Of a stretch of DNA of 64,000 nucleotides, positions 23,426 to 36,054 are shown piece after piece. Source of the DNA: Harmothoe impar (taxonomy: Eukaryota; Annelida; Polychaeta; Phyllodocida; Polynoidae). The stretch covers positions 1,309,501 to 1,373,500 of the forward strand of contig OX381720.1 of assembly GCA_947462335.1 (NCBI GenBank). Reading direction: 5' to 3'. Within the stretch, counting starts at the first letter, position 1. The number at the start of each line of letters is the position of its first letter. A program made the position numbers and the translations under genes. Under the pieces are notes generated by a model. The model was not told the DNA's origin and ran no database searches. It saw nothing but the letters and a program-made list of their open reading frames with translations.

Positions 23426-24380
23426 TCAAGCCAGCCAAGGCTACTTGATGTATTGTAAACCGGGGCTTTGACATAATTACCAGCCACAAGGTTTTCGATA
23501 TAAAACGTCCTACTACCCAATCAAATTGTCAAAATAATAGGTACAGTTATGCTTAGGCATCCTGATGTTACCAGATTTACAGGCCCTTTTTTTCGAGTGC
23601 TTATACAAGACAAGTGTTAAAAAAGAAAAGGTTTTGTATTTTATTTGGAGGTTCCAATACCACTCCAATGTTTTCTCAAGGCCCAGTTCTTGAACACAAT
23701 TATGAAGCAATTATGGAATCTAACATGATTCTAGCTGATCTGCTTTTCAAGACAGAACACAAGACAAGGTACTTTTTAAGGTATTAAAATATGGCAATGG
23801 TGAGGTTAAACTCCATCTGTATCAAGTCCACATTCATGATGCCTTGATATAATCGCACAATCCTCTATGTGGGTGCTTGGCTGCTGTTTCATGTCCAGGC
23901 CCTGAATCGTTATGACATGTATGTATTGCTGCTGCAGGAGGTCAAGTGTTACAGGGGACATGAGGGGAATCAACCAGTGCAGGTTCTTGACCCCAACCCT
24001 CCTCTCACGGAGGGGATGATAAAAAAAACTCAAGGATTATGAGTCTTGCTTTGATCTAATTCAAACAGAATTAATTGGTGTGAGGCGGTGCCTGCCTTGA
24101 GCTTGCCCAGGTAAATTTAATAATGTCAGCTTGGGTATTCCCTATGCACAGGCTTGCCCTACTTATTTGGCTAAATATGGATGTGTCTTTGTCACACAGG
24201 AGGAGGTTTACCCTTTTGTATCGTTTATCTAAGGGCTCTTTTTGCGGAAGAATGGCATGACACAAAGAGCAAGTCCTAATATGAAAACCAAAAAGGGACC
24301 TTTCCTTAACCCGTCACACCTGTTACTTACAAGCCATGGCATTGTGTGCACAGATTCTATTGGCTGAGCAGTAACCAGTG
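23426..24380. other. Gene-free stretch
   Basis: Nothing supported. AGGGGACATGAGGGGAATCAACCAG near 23950 echoes phrases at 8130 and 14085 and may be another old fragment of the array. Confidence 0.4.
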
Positions 24381-24870
24381 AAGACTTGGCAGGAAACAGG
24401 GCTCAGACCACAGAGGCATAAAGAGGAGCGGATTACGTGTGTGATGTTTTCAGGTAACTGTCCCTCTAAATCATTTTTGTAACGCCAACCACAGAGCTAT
24501 GTCTGCATGGGAAGAGGAGGTGTGGGCAGCATGAGAACAACATGAGAGAAGCAGAAAGATGTGATATAGGTGACGTGGATCAATATTGTAGGCACTGTAT
24601 CAATGTATCATTGAAGTTTACATCAGGCCACTAAATCACTTGAGGTGAGTCTCAAACCCCTATGGTGTGAGATCACTGCCAGGATGATGTGTAACCACAG
24701 CTACTTGCCTGTATCTCTTTCTATTTCTCAGACAGCATCAAAGGTGTATGTGATGGAGTAGAGGATGACATGTTTACGGTCAGATGCCACAGAGTGATGT
24801 AAACTAGAATCTTATCATGCAGGGGAGGGAGTGATGGGGATTTATCTCAGCAAAATGTGGCATATATTTC
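24381..24870. repeat. Module A-B pair
   Basis: Module A (24381-24475; GAAGACTTGGCAGGAAACAG, GCGGATTACGTG) is followed by module B (24725-24870; CAGATGCCACAGAGTGATGT). Order and spacing match the pairs at 25893-26410 and 36055-36510. Confidence 0.65.
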
Positions 24871-25892
24871 ATCCAGATTACAATACTGCCTTTACAACAT
24901 GTAAACACTTTTAGACCTAAGTGCAGCCAATCTAAAAACTATATTTGACATACTTCATATCTGACATTGTCAACGTTCATCATTGCTTGTCATTGCTTTC
25001 AACTACAAAATGGGTTGTGTAAGACATTTGAGAATCTTTGAATCCAGCTTGGAAATGTATGGAAAGAATGATTCAGGGATATTGGAGCAGTATCTGCTAA
25101 TTAAGTGTTAATACATGATGCAGTTGGGAATAGTCTTTCTTGTACTTTACAATCCTGTACTTCATCTTGTAATGTTGTATTCTTTCAAATTTCATACAAT
25201 TTGAATTGCTTTACTTACTGTAGTCTGGAATAACTCAATAGATACGCTGGACTGAATGTCTTGCTGTTTTTGCACTGCAAGTATGTTACACAGAATATAA
25301 GAAAATGGCTGTTAAAGTCATAACCTCTCCCCCTTCAACTTCATGACACAACAACACCAACATTGGAATGTAAAATATGTGTGCATAATTCCTGTAAACA
25401 CATTTTAAATGCAAATCCCCCAAACACCCTCATCAATATGTAAAGGCAATGTCAGCTAAAGAACAAACTCCAATTTCAGTGTAAATACAAAACCATTACC
25501 ACATCCATATTTCAGAATGGTAATCTGAAACCGTGAAGGAGGCCAAAACATGTTGGTTTTCTCCAGAAATAAAATAAGTGAATAAAATAGGGAGTATCCC
25601 ATGAATCACATAATAATTATTACTGTGTAAGGAGAATGTGTGCTTCTTGTTTTAATCAAATTATACACAGTTAATAAGTGTTAGGTTGTGCTTGCCTTGT
25701 GTATAACAAAGCCAATTCACAGAAGCCTTCCCTATTTAGCCAGGGAAATATGGATACCTGCTGTTAGGAAAGGGCAAGACATGGTAATGAGACCTAATGT
25801 GGCAAACACCCAGGACTTAGAGACCCTGTCCCAGGCCCCACAAACCGGTTACAGACAATGTGATGACATATGCACACATTCTTTTGGCAGAG

Positions 25893-26410
25893 TAGCAACT
25901 TTTGAAGACACTGTTTCCTAACCCTAGACTTGGCAGGAAACACAGCTGAGGAGATGTAAGGAGACAGATGAGCAGATTACGTGGGAGATGTTAGAGGTTA
26001 GGGTCTGTCTGTGTAATTGCCCACAGAGAATGGTAAAATGTAGGTGGAGGGCAGCCACAAGAAGTAATGTAGGAGGAATGGAAATGAATGGCACAAGATG
26101 TAAGTACAGGAAGAGGGCAAGATGTCTATCAATGTGACATTAACATTGACACCAGAGGCCAATATTACCTGGTGCTACTCCAATACCTCAATCTGTTAAT
26201 GGTGCTAGACCACTGCCAGAATCCTGAAATACGAAATATGATCCTGAAAGACAGCTACATGCCTGTAGCAAATTCTCCAATCAGACATGAAAGGTGTACG
26301 TGATAGAGCAGAAGATGATGGTTTATCGTCAGATGCCACAGAGTGATCTTAACTAGGATCCTTCATGTAGGGTAGGGTCTGATGGAGATTTTTTCTCTGG
26401 AACATGAAGC
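25893..26410. repeat. Module A-B pair
   Basis: Module A (25893-26035; CTAGACTTGGCAGGAAACAC, ATGAGCAGATTACGTGGGAG) and module B (26270-26410; CAGATGCCACAGAGTGATCT). This is the closest relative of the 24.4-24.9 kb pair, offset by about 1.5 kb, so these two probably arose by a local tandem duplication. Confidence 0.7.
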
Positions 26411-28070
26411 ATCACTAGTGAAGTCTTATTCTTCATTCATGCATGCATATTCTTTAACAGTTGGTATTTCTTTAGTTAAGGCAGGAGCAAATCCAAGCTA
26501 TCAAAGACTTCTCATATTTAGGCAGTAGTGACACAGCGCTAGTTTCCAATACCATGTCTTACATTAATTATAAGGTGTTATCTATAAAATAGAGTCCATT
26601 TTTCAAATGAATATTTATGTTGTTAAGGGTAATGACAAATAGCAGAATGGCTGTACTGTATCAGAAGCCGTAGAGAGCTTGTGTTATTGGTTGTTAATAG
26701 TCAGCCTTGAGTCAGGACAACATTCAGGCCTGCTGCAAAGCTCTCTTCAATATCACTCTTTGAAAACACTACATGATATCCAAAAGGAAAATGCTTGAAT
26801 TTATATGATGAAATCACATAACATATGTGTAAACATGATCTTTGAAAAAAGATTTCACTAATCCCCCCATAGATTTATTCTCAGGTTTTCCGTGTATAGA
26901 GAAATGCATTGCCATCTGGTGAGTTTCAGGTTATTGGTCCTAAAGCCAGGTTTACAACAAGTTAATATCCAGGTTTTATGCATCTACATAATGTATGGGC
27001 TGCTTCTACTCCTACACAGTGGTAAACTGCCCGGGGTAGAGGGGGACTAGAGGTCAATATGCCATCACATACTACATGTACACTAACAGATTTACGGCTA
27101 CATCTTGATGTCCCGACTACATAACTAGCATTAACAGACTGGCCTTTGTGCTACATGCCTCATAACTGATGCAATATGGTACTTATAAACAAACATGTAT
27201 ATTCTCATAAGGTATCGGCCTCTATTTTAATTAGCATAGCTAGCTGCTCTGAAGTTTTGAGTAAAACGTAAAAGCTTAAGACAATGCATGGTTTGATGTA
27301 ATAGCTAAAACACTGTTACTGTCACCCTTTGATAATATTTGCGCTCATAAACAACATTCTATCAAAAATATGTTGTGTGCTTCAATATGATCAAAATAAA
27401 ATGCATAACCTAACTGTTGGACAAGGGAAAAACTATGATTACATTGGCATGATCATACACTGATACATCGTTTTATACTTTAACCCAACCATAATTAGTG
27501 TGGTGACTCTTGGCTTAATGTCATCACGTCTGGGAGATACAATATGACTGTACAATCAACTGTTACCTTTAACAATGATGACAGTTGACATTTAGACATG
27601 TTCTCTGCTTTTTATCCAATAATCTCTATACTAATATATTTCTAATAATATTTAATTTTCTGCAAATAAACCTGTTTCAGTTGGAAATTAGTATAAAGTC
27701 TGGATTGTCCATTTATCATAGAAATCTGTTTGAGTGGATATATTATTGCAATGAGATTCTCATAGCTCAAATACGGTTTCAAACAAATATGTTCCCTTGT
27801 AAAAAAACTACATTGATGTGATGTCCATGCAAAATGTCAAGCCGCTACTGTATATAAGGTAGCTCAACTGACATTATTGACTCTGAGTTATGGGCTGCAC
27901 AAAATTAAATTCTCTTTTGTCCTGTCATTTGGTAATTTCAGAAATATATTGCGTTCTGCACTATATCACTATGTCATGTACGTCATGTACGTCAGGTAGA
28001 ACATATATAGAAGTTCCATCAGGTGTAACTAACTCTCCTAGTCTCCGGCTGTAGTGTCTAGTGTTAATGA
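26411..28070. other. Gene-free stretch
   Basis: No gene, RNA gene or repeat that I can support. A 78-codon plus-strand frame at 27585-27821 is hydrophobic and AT-rich, without any recognisable family. Confidence 0.4.
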
Positions 28071-28074
28071 CAGC

Positions 28075-28715
28075 TGTGTCATGTAACCACAGCAGGTAAT
28101 GACACTGATGGATGGCATTTGTAAAGGTTACATGAGGTTTGTGCACCAATACTTGCCCTTACAATAATATTAGGTCTTATTTTACTTAAATGTCTCAGGT
28201 GATGAACAACATCCTTGACAAATAAATTAAATGACAGCAGAGCATTGACACAAGCCTCATTCAGGTCTAGGTAAAGATAAACCACTCATTGGAGAAGATC
28301 GCTTTTAAAATCTACCCCAAACATATTTTGACTATGAGACAGCAGTTTATTAGGCGCTTTTTTTCATGATAATACTTGCAAGTAGCAGTATTGAATAGCT
28401 CCCAATTCAAAGCAGGGGAAAGGAATGCGCCAAAAATGGCATCTGCATCTGTTACATTGTGATTAACATGTGAAGGAACATTACTGATATGGTATGGGAT
28501 TTACAAGCCTTTGGTATGGTTTAGTGTGGATGGAGAGGGTTAACCAAAAAGGCCATATAAAAGGGTTTACCGATTTAATCAGTTATAGATGAATCCTGTA
28601 AGGTGCTGTGTGAACATCAGTTCACCTGTTAGATGCATGTAAATTTCCCAGGAATAGCCATGACAGGTAATGAAAATGATTGAGGACATTTGTAAGGTTG
28701 CCCCAGTAGTCTCAG
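28075..28715. repeat. Two module F copies
   Basis: Copies at about 28085-28145 (GATGGATGGCATTTGTAAAG) and 28655-28715 (AATAGCCATGACAGGTAATG). Others are at 43500-43565 and 57795-57875. The 28.66 and 57.8 kb copies share the longer 5' half, GGAATAGCCATGACAGGTAAT. Confidence 0.65.
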
Positions 28716-28959
28716 GCTGCTAGAGGTGTTACTTCTGGCCTCAGTCTGATTCTATTCCAGATCAAGGTGTGCAGAAAGTGACCTTTTCAACACGGCATGG
28801 ATCCATATGGCAGACTTAGTCCTCTTAATATAGCATTGTTTACAGACATGTGGGACAACATTCTTACACATATATGTACATGCTCTAGAGGTTGGTATTT
28901 GTACTTCTTTGTAGGCCCTGTGTTGGGGCATGACAAACAATGTGTCAATGTGCCCTTCT

Positions 28960-29065
28960 GTCCTTAACAGTTAAGGATGAAATGGCATGATAATTGCATA
29001 TTTGTTGTCATGATGCACCACTGGTCAGTACCTCACAAGGACTGCATTCATACATCATGTCAGCC
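28960..29065. repeat. Decayed module E copy
   Basis: TTAAGGATG (28970) and TGATGCACCACTGG (29010) are followed by CTGCATTCATACATCATG (29042). Compared with 61.35-61.53 kb, the segment holding the right hairpin arm is deleted, so no long hairpin can form here. Confidence 0.55.
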
Positions 29066-29439
29066 TTGGGGAGGACACATTGATGTACTGTGTGGCCATT
29101 AAACTTTAAATGCAGGGAGGTGACCTTTGAAACTGCCCTTACCTGTAAGATCATTAGACAACTCTTCCTTCAGTCAATGATGTGAACTATTTAGCCATGT
29201 GTATTCCCTCAGGCTACTCCGCTCAGGGAAGGTATTATTATTCCAAATTTCTTTTTGTCAATTTATCTTCCACATTCCTCCTATCTATAACTGGGTTGCC
29301 CTGGCAGCCTTACGGATTGTAACAGTAGTTGTGCAAGTAATGTCCAAGTTATCACGCTGCTGTGGTTATGCCTTGTTCTGCACATGGTGAGCTGCTCCTG
29401 GATGTGGTTATGACTCCATACTTAGTGAGCTGCTGCTAG

Positions 29440-29760
29440 AGCTGCTCTCCCTGTGGCCGTAACAGAGCTGGGGGGGGGGGGCTGTGTGGGTGGTGCATTG
29501 TGTACAGTACTGCCAACAAGGTATTGGGTTAATAGGGGAGAGTTATGTAACATGTAGTTAGATGTTTGGGGTATGGCCCATACTCCCCCCTGTGGCTGTA
29601 ACAGTGTGTGGCACTCACAGCCCATGTAGGACTGAGGTGGGGGAATGGCAGGGGACTCTGTGGGTGTTTCACTGTTTGCAGTTGTACTTTGTGGGTATGT
29701 AGGAGGGTGGAGGGATGTAACAGGTGTGGTTAGATGGTTACCATACATGGGTATGTGTGC
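29440..29760. repeat. Two module G copies (G-tract module)
   Basis: The first copy (29440-29525) has a run of twelve or more G; the second (29585-29760) starts CCCCCTGTGGCTGTAACAG. On the minus strand both are open and proline-rich, and the second shares the residues GC-x-CHT-x-LQ with the copy at 60.6 kb. No start, splice site or domain supports a gene. Confidence 0.55.
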
Positions 29761-30034
29761 ATGCAAGGGGAGTGTGTGGGGAACTATATGCCAAATACAG
29801 GCAGCTGGCTTTACAATAACCAGAACACATTGAACAGATTTGAGGAACACTGTTTAAAAACTTCAATGTCAACCTAAATTAACTGTTGGATGAGTGCTAA
29901 AAACATAGTGTTTCAAAACACTTTTCTCATGGTATGTATGTGGGATGAGCAAAAAGTTGCCGCAGATCAGGAGGTCCTTATAAGAAATAACAGACATGAG
30001 GATTCCCTCATACATCTTGATGGAATTCAATATC

Positions 30035-30330
30035 ATTCCCTGATGATGTCTGCCCTTTGGAAGGTGGTTCACTTTAGATTGGCGGGAAGAAGACGTATTG
30101 GGAGTGCAGACATCTGATGCAGGGAGGCGGCCTCTGCAGATGTGTCCCCAAATGTTGGTTAGAAGATAAATCACTGTCTGGAGATGGAGGGGTAGGGTCC
30201 TGTGCACCTGACCAGTGTAGGTTACCTAGCTCTCTATGTGTTTAGCTTTATTGATGGGGCAGCATTTACATGAAACACAGTCCATCTGATACCCTTCTTG
30301 GCAAAGGTAAGCAGACACATGTGTCCGTCC
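30035..30330. repeat. Module H, copy 1
   Basis: GATGTCTGCCCTTTGGAA, then CAGACATCTGATGCAGGGAGG, GCAGATGTGTCCC and GGTAAGCAGACACATGTG match 47316-47560 in order. The minus-strand readings of the two copies share a GHICR-type peptide, but both have been shifted or stopped within 40-100 codons. Confidence 0.65.
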
Positions 30331-31199
30331 AGCAGCACACTAGAGAGAAGACAGCAAGAGCCAACAGATTGTTAACGTTGGAACTTTTGCTTTTTCTCCA
30401 AACTCACGGTCAGTCTGTGATATTCCCAACAGTAACAATCTTTGTAACTTATTGTCTTATCAAACAAGTTGAGGACATAAAGTTTTGTACCTCTTGTGAA
30501 ATTTCCAAACAATTGAACTATCACACTGGTTATAAATCTCTATGCCTCGCAGACTCTTTTCCCACCTATATGCAAACTCAAAGTTTCCCTAGGAATTACT
30601 CTATATAAAGTTCTGATTCACAGCAGCTATACCATTCATGTATTCTATGCATACAGAACTAAGCTACCAGTTGGCCATTTAGATGCTTGGTAATTCCCCT
30701 GCCTGTAAGTTTACAACTAGTTCCTAGTGTTAATGACCACAGGCGCACAAAGCTGAATTATAGACACATTTCTATTTACTCTGTGACAGTCGACATCTAC
30801 CTGGGGTAAAGCTGGACCAGACATTAATGTGGCATATGTCATTGTCAGGTACTAGATGTACACAACGGGTGGACTACTAACTGAATGTGCCCAACTACAT
30901 TAATGGGTTGCACTAGGTGCCTAATCCTGAAGCAATGAAACAGAACAGACTGACTGAACCATGGTCATATTACCTTTTTCAATTCTGAAATAGTCCTGCC
31001 TGTACAATACAATTACAACAGGGGGGGAGGGTGAGGCCAGTGTACCATGAAGAATCTAATTATTGAATGTCATGTACTTTATGTCTATATGTCATATTGC
31101 ATGTAACTTACATATGTCACTTGTATTACAATGAAATAAGATAGTGAAAAATTTTAGAACGTGAGAGCCTTACTTGTTTTTAACTGCCCTCTTCAGGGA

Positions 31200-33960
31200 A
31201 ACCCTCTGTACCACTGAAATGGCTGCATACCTAAAACACAGTGAGATAAACACAACTATAAGTACACATGATGAATGACCTGCAGGGATAGTACATGCAC
31301 ATTAAAAGTGGTATACTAGATGTCATCGAATTAGTTCAAATGCTTGGTTTTCATTAAAAGATAGTTGTGTAGAATGAGGAAACTACAGCCTCACAATAGA
31401 AAATGTCAGACCTTTACCATTCTCCTATGGCTGAGAGAATTATGTACATTGTTCCTCAAGGAATGCCCACTGTTATAATCAGATGTGCCATTAGGTAAAG
31501 TATAGCGATCCCTGCACTCTCTGTCACTAGAACGAAGGTGGCAGTCATTTTTGGTTAATATTAACCAAATAATTAGCATCGATAAACTGATTGCAGAAAC
31601 ACCCACATCAACCAATCAGCAGTGTAGAGGAGAGCATGCCATGTTTCCGTCACAATATTGATGGGGAGGTACCCAGCGTGCAAAGCATGAGGGGCCATGG
31701 ATGCTGTCCATAGTTTTTCCTGGGTCTGGTTGTGATTACAAACATCCCAATTCAGACTGATCCTGGATAGTCCTGCATGCATTGCTGTTTGTTTTGGCAA
31801 GTTTGCATATAAAATACCAGTGGCATGGTTAAACGTCAGTTCTACCATGGTTGGCCGTGTATCTCTCATTAAAAACAGTGGACTAACTTTCATGGTGTTG
31901 GTGTATGTAAAGGTTCCCGCCTGGTAAACAGTATGTATACAATAAAGGCATCATTTTGCAGATCCTGGTATCCTTGTTTAATCTGATGTGACATATAGGG
32001 TTACTAAATCAGTTACTCAATGTGTTGTACCCTCACCAGTGTCAATCTGCCACAACCAGTCCCTGTAATCACACCAGTTTCATAAATCCTGTGCTCAGTG
32101 GACTGTACTTTGGATCAGCACAGGATGTAGGCATAGATCTTGTGATGACAGGTGACATGTTGCCGTTGGTTGCTCAGTAATGTCCCATACTTGGAGAAGA
32201 GATGTTAATTTTATGTTGGCCTAATGCTGGGCCAACATTGCAAGTTTGTAACATTTTTCGAGGCTTAGAAATTAAACACTGGGGCAACCATATGATACAA
32301 ATGTTGCCCAAACATGCAATTCTCAATATAGGGCCACTGCAACAATTACTACTATTGAACAATACTATTTTTATTTGAAAAATTGAATGTGCAAGCATGC
32401 TTAAGACATTACTGTCAAGTGTCATCATTTTAGAAAAAGCCATTTATGTCTATTTAATCCATCTTAATCTCAATCCAAAAACATCTAGAGATCATACAAC
32501 CTGTATTACTATCGATTAAAACTTATTTAACATGAGATGTCTTCAAGTTCCTTTTGACAAATTCTCAGGGGTTTTATGCATTAACTGGCACCTTTTGACT
32601 TAAAATTTTATCCATAAATTTCCTATGACCTTTAAACATACATGTACTGCACACTAGGGATTAAATTTGTATCACATTATGAAGTGTTAGCCAAACTGTC
32701 AGAAACTTCAGATGACATCGAATCCGCCTGGTGGAAATTGCACCAATGCATTTGAAATTGATGTTGGTCAAACATCAGAAATAATATGATTCCTCTGAAA
32801 TGTTCCGACACTCCCCCATCGCTGGGTCAATATCAACCTGTGCGAACATGGACAACCAGTCAACCCAGTGAAGGCCCATTATCAGAATTCCAATGTTGGA
32901 CCAACATTATATTTCAAATGAGAACTTGTCAAGAGCAGGCCATCTTTGTATGTTGAACCAATGTATGTATTACCTACAATGGGCCATGGTTTGGATATAT
33001 CAATTGTGATGACAATTGCCGACATTGGGCAGATGAACCCTTGCTACCTTGGTTTGTGGCCTTGTGACCGAGTTGTCAAGGGAGAATGAGGAAATGCTCA
33101 AACTAAGAAAAATGAGCCATTAATTCACACTAACTTCTCCTTTGTCACTACTGACAGGGAAGCCATTGAGCCATTAATTAAACCAGAAAATCTTCCTGTA
33201 TTAGGTGAAATGGAGAGTGATGTGTCGGTCCTAATCAATCTGAGTTCTGAGATTCTTCCCACTGGCTGCTGACTCTTGTTAGGGCTACGTTGGTCGGATC
33301 TTTAAGTAGTTTTAACAATAAATTTGAGGTTTTTACACATTCAGAACTACGAAAGATTGATATATTCACTAAACTGCTTTCATGCTGAGATAATTGATCA
33401 GATATAAATGCAGATAAAGGAAGATATTTGATGGAATGTGCAAAGGTACAGATCTCCATTGCTCTAGAACGTTTTGCAAATTGGGAACAACTTAGGTTTA
33501 GGATCATGAAAATTGTATTTCCCAGGTCTTGGATATTCATATATGAAAATGAAGAGGTCTCCAAAGGTCACTCTTCTCTTTTTCTGATCTGTATAGCGGC
33601 CTTTCAAACATGCATGGTGAGATATAATATGCAAAGCATTGCACATCATCCCCCTAAACAGTGAAATAAAGAAAGATTGCAAGGCTAACCTAGTGAATCA
33701 GATCTATCCTCAGTGTGCCTGCATGGCCAACCCATCCCTGTGTTATATATGGGCCTGGAAAACTAGATGAAATACAGTAAAGTAGACCCAGTGGACTGGG
33801 GGGTACTCTGGGGAGATGAGATAATACCCCTGGAAGCTCCCACTTTCCGATCGACTTTCCCATCCAATTGCAACCCTTCCCCATTCCCCAGTCCCTCTTC
33901 AGCCCAGTAGCCCCAAGTGTTAAAGCAGTGAACTATCACTATCATGTCTATATATGATAC
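31200..33960. repeat. Large duplicated block, copy at 31.2-34.0 kb
   Basis: It aligns in order with about 47.9-50.4 kb: GAAATGGCTGCATACCTAAA (31218), module B (31610-31770), TTTGTCACTACTGACAGGGA (33140), TTAGGGCTACGTTGGTC (33278), GCTAACCTAGTGAATCAGAT (33684) and module D (33760-33960) with CAGTGGACTGGGGGGTACTC. The offset is 16.4-17.0 kb. No gene is seen inside; the frame at 31573-31893 belongs to module B. Confidence 0.7.
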
Positions 33961-34592
33961 TTATGGGTGATAAGAGGGATCGAAGATTAAAGGCATCAGA
34001 AACGCTGAGTTGAAGTAAGATTGTCAGTGAGTTGAGTTGAGTTGAAATTCATTAATTTAGACTCTATAAGGTAGGCCCAGGGCCTGTTTGCTACATAGAG
34101 TATATGTCATTCGTCTGTATATAAATATGTACTAGTTACATTAATTCTCCTGAAGGGAGTATTTAAATTTTAGCAGACAGTGTGTCATGGACCATTGGCA
34201 TAAGCCAGTTGATCCATGCAACACTATACAATCATTACATAATAAATTTGCTATCATCCAATAACCTTCCAAAAGGGGAAGGGGTTAATAGAAAAAAAGG
34301 GTTAATTTATTGGGGCTTGTGCCCAATTTAATATGTTATTCCAGCAGATAATTCTTGGGATTAGTAAACAGAATATAGATAATGGGACTGATGTTGATGT
34401 CCCGACACGATGTTAGTGTGTCATGGCACAATGTCAGTGTGCCGATGCAATGTGCTAGGATGTTTGTAGCACATTGCATTTAGGAGCAAAATTATGAGAT
34501 GTTCTTCATTTGTTACCATTTGTGTAGGGGGGGGGGGGGGGAAAGAGAGAGAGAAAACCACAGGACATATATGTCCTCACAGACTGGGGGGG
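33961..34592. other. Gene-free stretch ending in a G15 / (GA)n tract
   Basis: Contains a G15 run (34527-34541) followed by (GA)n (to 34557) and the perfect palindrome AGGACATATATGTCCT (34563-34578). On the minus strand these lie just downstream of the RT relic and may be its 3' terminal sequence. Confidence 0.5.
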
Positions 34593-35361
34593 TTAAGTAC
34601 ATTTGTCAAGAAAATGTTTTCTATTCCACCCTTGGAACTTACTTTTCAGAACTATTTTCCTAGTTGGAATATCTAGTTCGTTCCAAGTAGTGGGCAACCT
34701 ATATTCTAAGCTCTTCCTGTAGAAAGGGGTCTTTTGGCCATTTAACCAATAATAGCTTTCCATCATGGGCTCTGGTCCTTATCTCTCTGTTATCAATATT
34801 CCCTGGAATGATTGAGATATTGAAGGCAGCCATATTCAAATGCATTTTTCTCCTACCTTCAAGTAGGTTGACCTTAGCCTTAGTCATCAGTTTACCAACA
34901 TCCCTCCTGTCCTCATCCATATAGAATGCAGTCTTCAAGCCCCTTTCAAAGCAACTCTGCAGCTGGGTCATTAGTGTTTTGTTAGTAATACCATATAAGA
35001 TGTCACCATAATCAATGACTGGTAAAATCATGGAAATAAGAACTTTTAGAGCTGACTCATCAGTTTGTTCAGGGCGGGTTCTTCTGAACAAGTAGGTTTT
35101 AAAGTTAGCGCTTTTTAGTAGGATTTTAGTGTGCTCCTTAAAATTAAGATTATTGTCCAAGGTCATACCTAAGTATCGGTAAGTGTTAGTGGTTGTTAGT
35201 TTAACATTGTTTATTTTTAGTATTGGTTTCTGAGATTTTTTAAGGATGGCCTGTGGTCCAAAGTGCATTACTTTAGAAATTAGAAATGAAGAAGTAGCAT
35301 AATCAGCTGAGTTTGATGAGTAGATCATTTCCCATTTAATTGCAGTCAGAGTGTCAGGCAT
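34593..35361 (-). pseudogene. 5'-truncated, frameshifted non-LTR (LINE-type) reverse transcriptase relic
   Basis: The minus-strand frame 35361-34699 (220 codons) is the thumb and C-terminal part of a LINE-type RT. SKVMHFGP (about residues 25-32) corresponds to the conserved region after the catalytic YADD block, RYLGMTLDNNL (about 60-70) is the family's YLG motif, and VLISMILPVIDYGDILYG (about 106-123) is the following helix. The catalytic core and ORF1 are absent and a stop lies nine codons upstream of the ATG, so the copy is truncated. The frame stops at 34699, but the +1 frame continues with LPTTWNEL (typical RT C-terminus) to a stop at 34593, so a frameshift near 34715-34725 broke it. Clade not assigned. 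Confidence 0.85.
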
Positions 35362-35415
35362 TGCAAGAGTTGTCTCATTTCATGAGAAGTCATAACATTA
35401 TCTGTTAGAGTAAAG

Positions 35416-35810
35416 GGCCCAGTCCTCGGACACCTAGTGGTTTTCATCCTATTTCGTCACCTAAAAATGTCTGTAATCTTCAAATATCTCAGTACAAGAA
35501 GGGCATACCTGTTCCCGTACATGTGGCTTAGAAATATGATACGAATTTATCTGCTTTTCCAGAAAATATGGAAATGGATGCATATCAATTTAGGCCCTAA
35601 TTTCGGACACTTAGCAGTTTTTGTCAGATTCTATCAATTCAGAAGTTTGGAAATCTCATAATAATAGGCAATAAGAAGGACAAACATGTACTCTTACATA
35701 TGGCTTAGAGGTATAGCAACTATCTCTCTATTTTTCGATGTAAACTGAGAGTCAATACATGTCAATTTGGGCCCTAATTCCGGACACTAGGCCCTAATTC
35801 CAGACACCTT
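35416..35810. repeat. Tandem repeat, two 177-bp units plus a partial
   Basis: GGCCC starts the units at 35416, 35593 and 35770. Each begins like GGCCCTAATTTCGGACACTTAG and contains a TACATxTGGCTTAGAxxTAT stretch. A further short duplication of GGCCCTAATTCC occurs at 35790. The array directly borders the truncated 5' side of the RT relic. Confidence 0.75.
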
Positions 35811-36054
35811 TCAAAGTATCAAAGGGTCAATCTATTTCAAATCCAGTGTCTACTATGCTAGACAAATACCATAACTGACTATTCATGTGAAAATAAAACG
35901 TTTAAACAGGAATATTACACGTTTAAACACTATGATAACCATTCTGGTGGCAGGGTGTCTGGCCATTGGAACTATCCGACCACTGGGCCCCTTACTCTAT
36001 ATACGGTGAGACTTTTTAACACACAAGATTGGTTGTGATGGTAATAATCTTTGA

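Noticed and set aside
23106..23489. 127-codon and 81-codon minus-strand frames sharing a long identical peptide
   Set aside because: The identity is simply the two LTRs, including the antisense of the tRNA-like segment.
29422..29850. 142-codon minus-strand frame as a gene
   Set aside because: It spans two module G copies and G runs; compositional bias explains the openness. The shared motif is reported as a finding only.
31573..31893. 106-codon minus-strand frame similar to 48597-48842
   Set aside because: The similarity is at DNA level (module B); the aligned translations fall in different phases.
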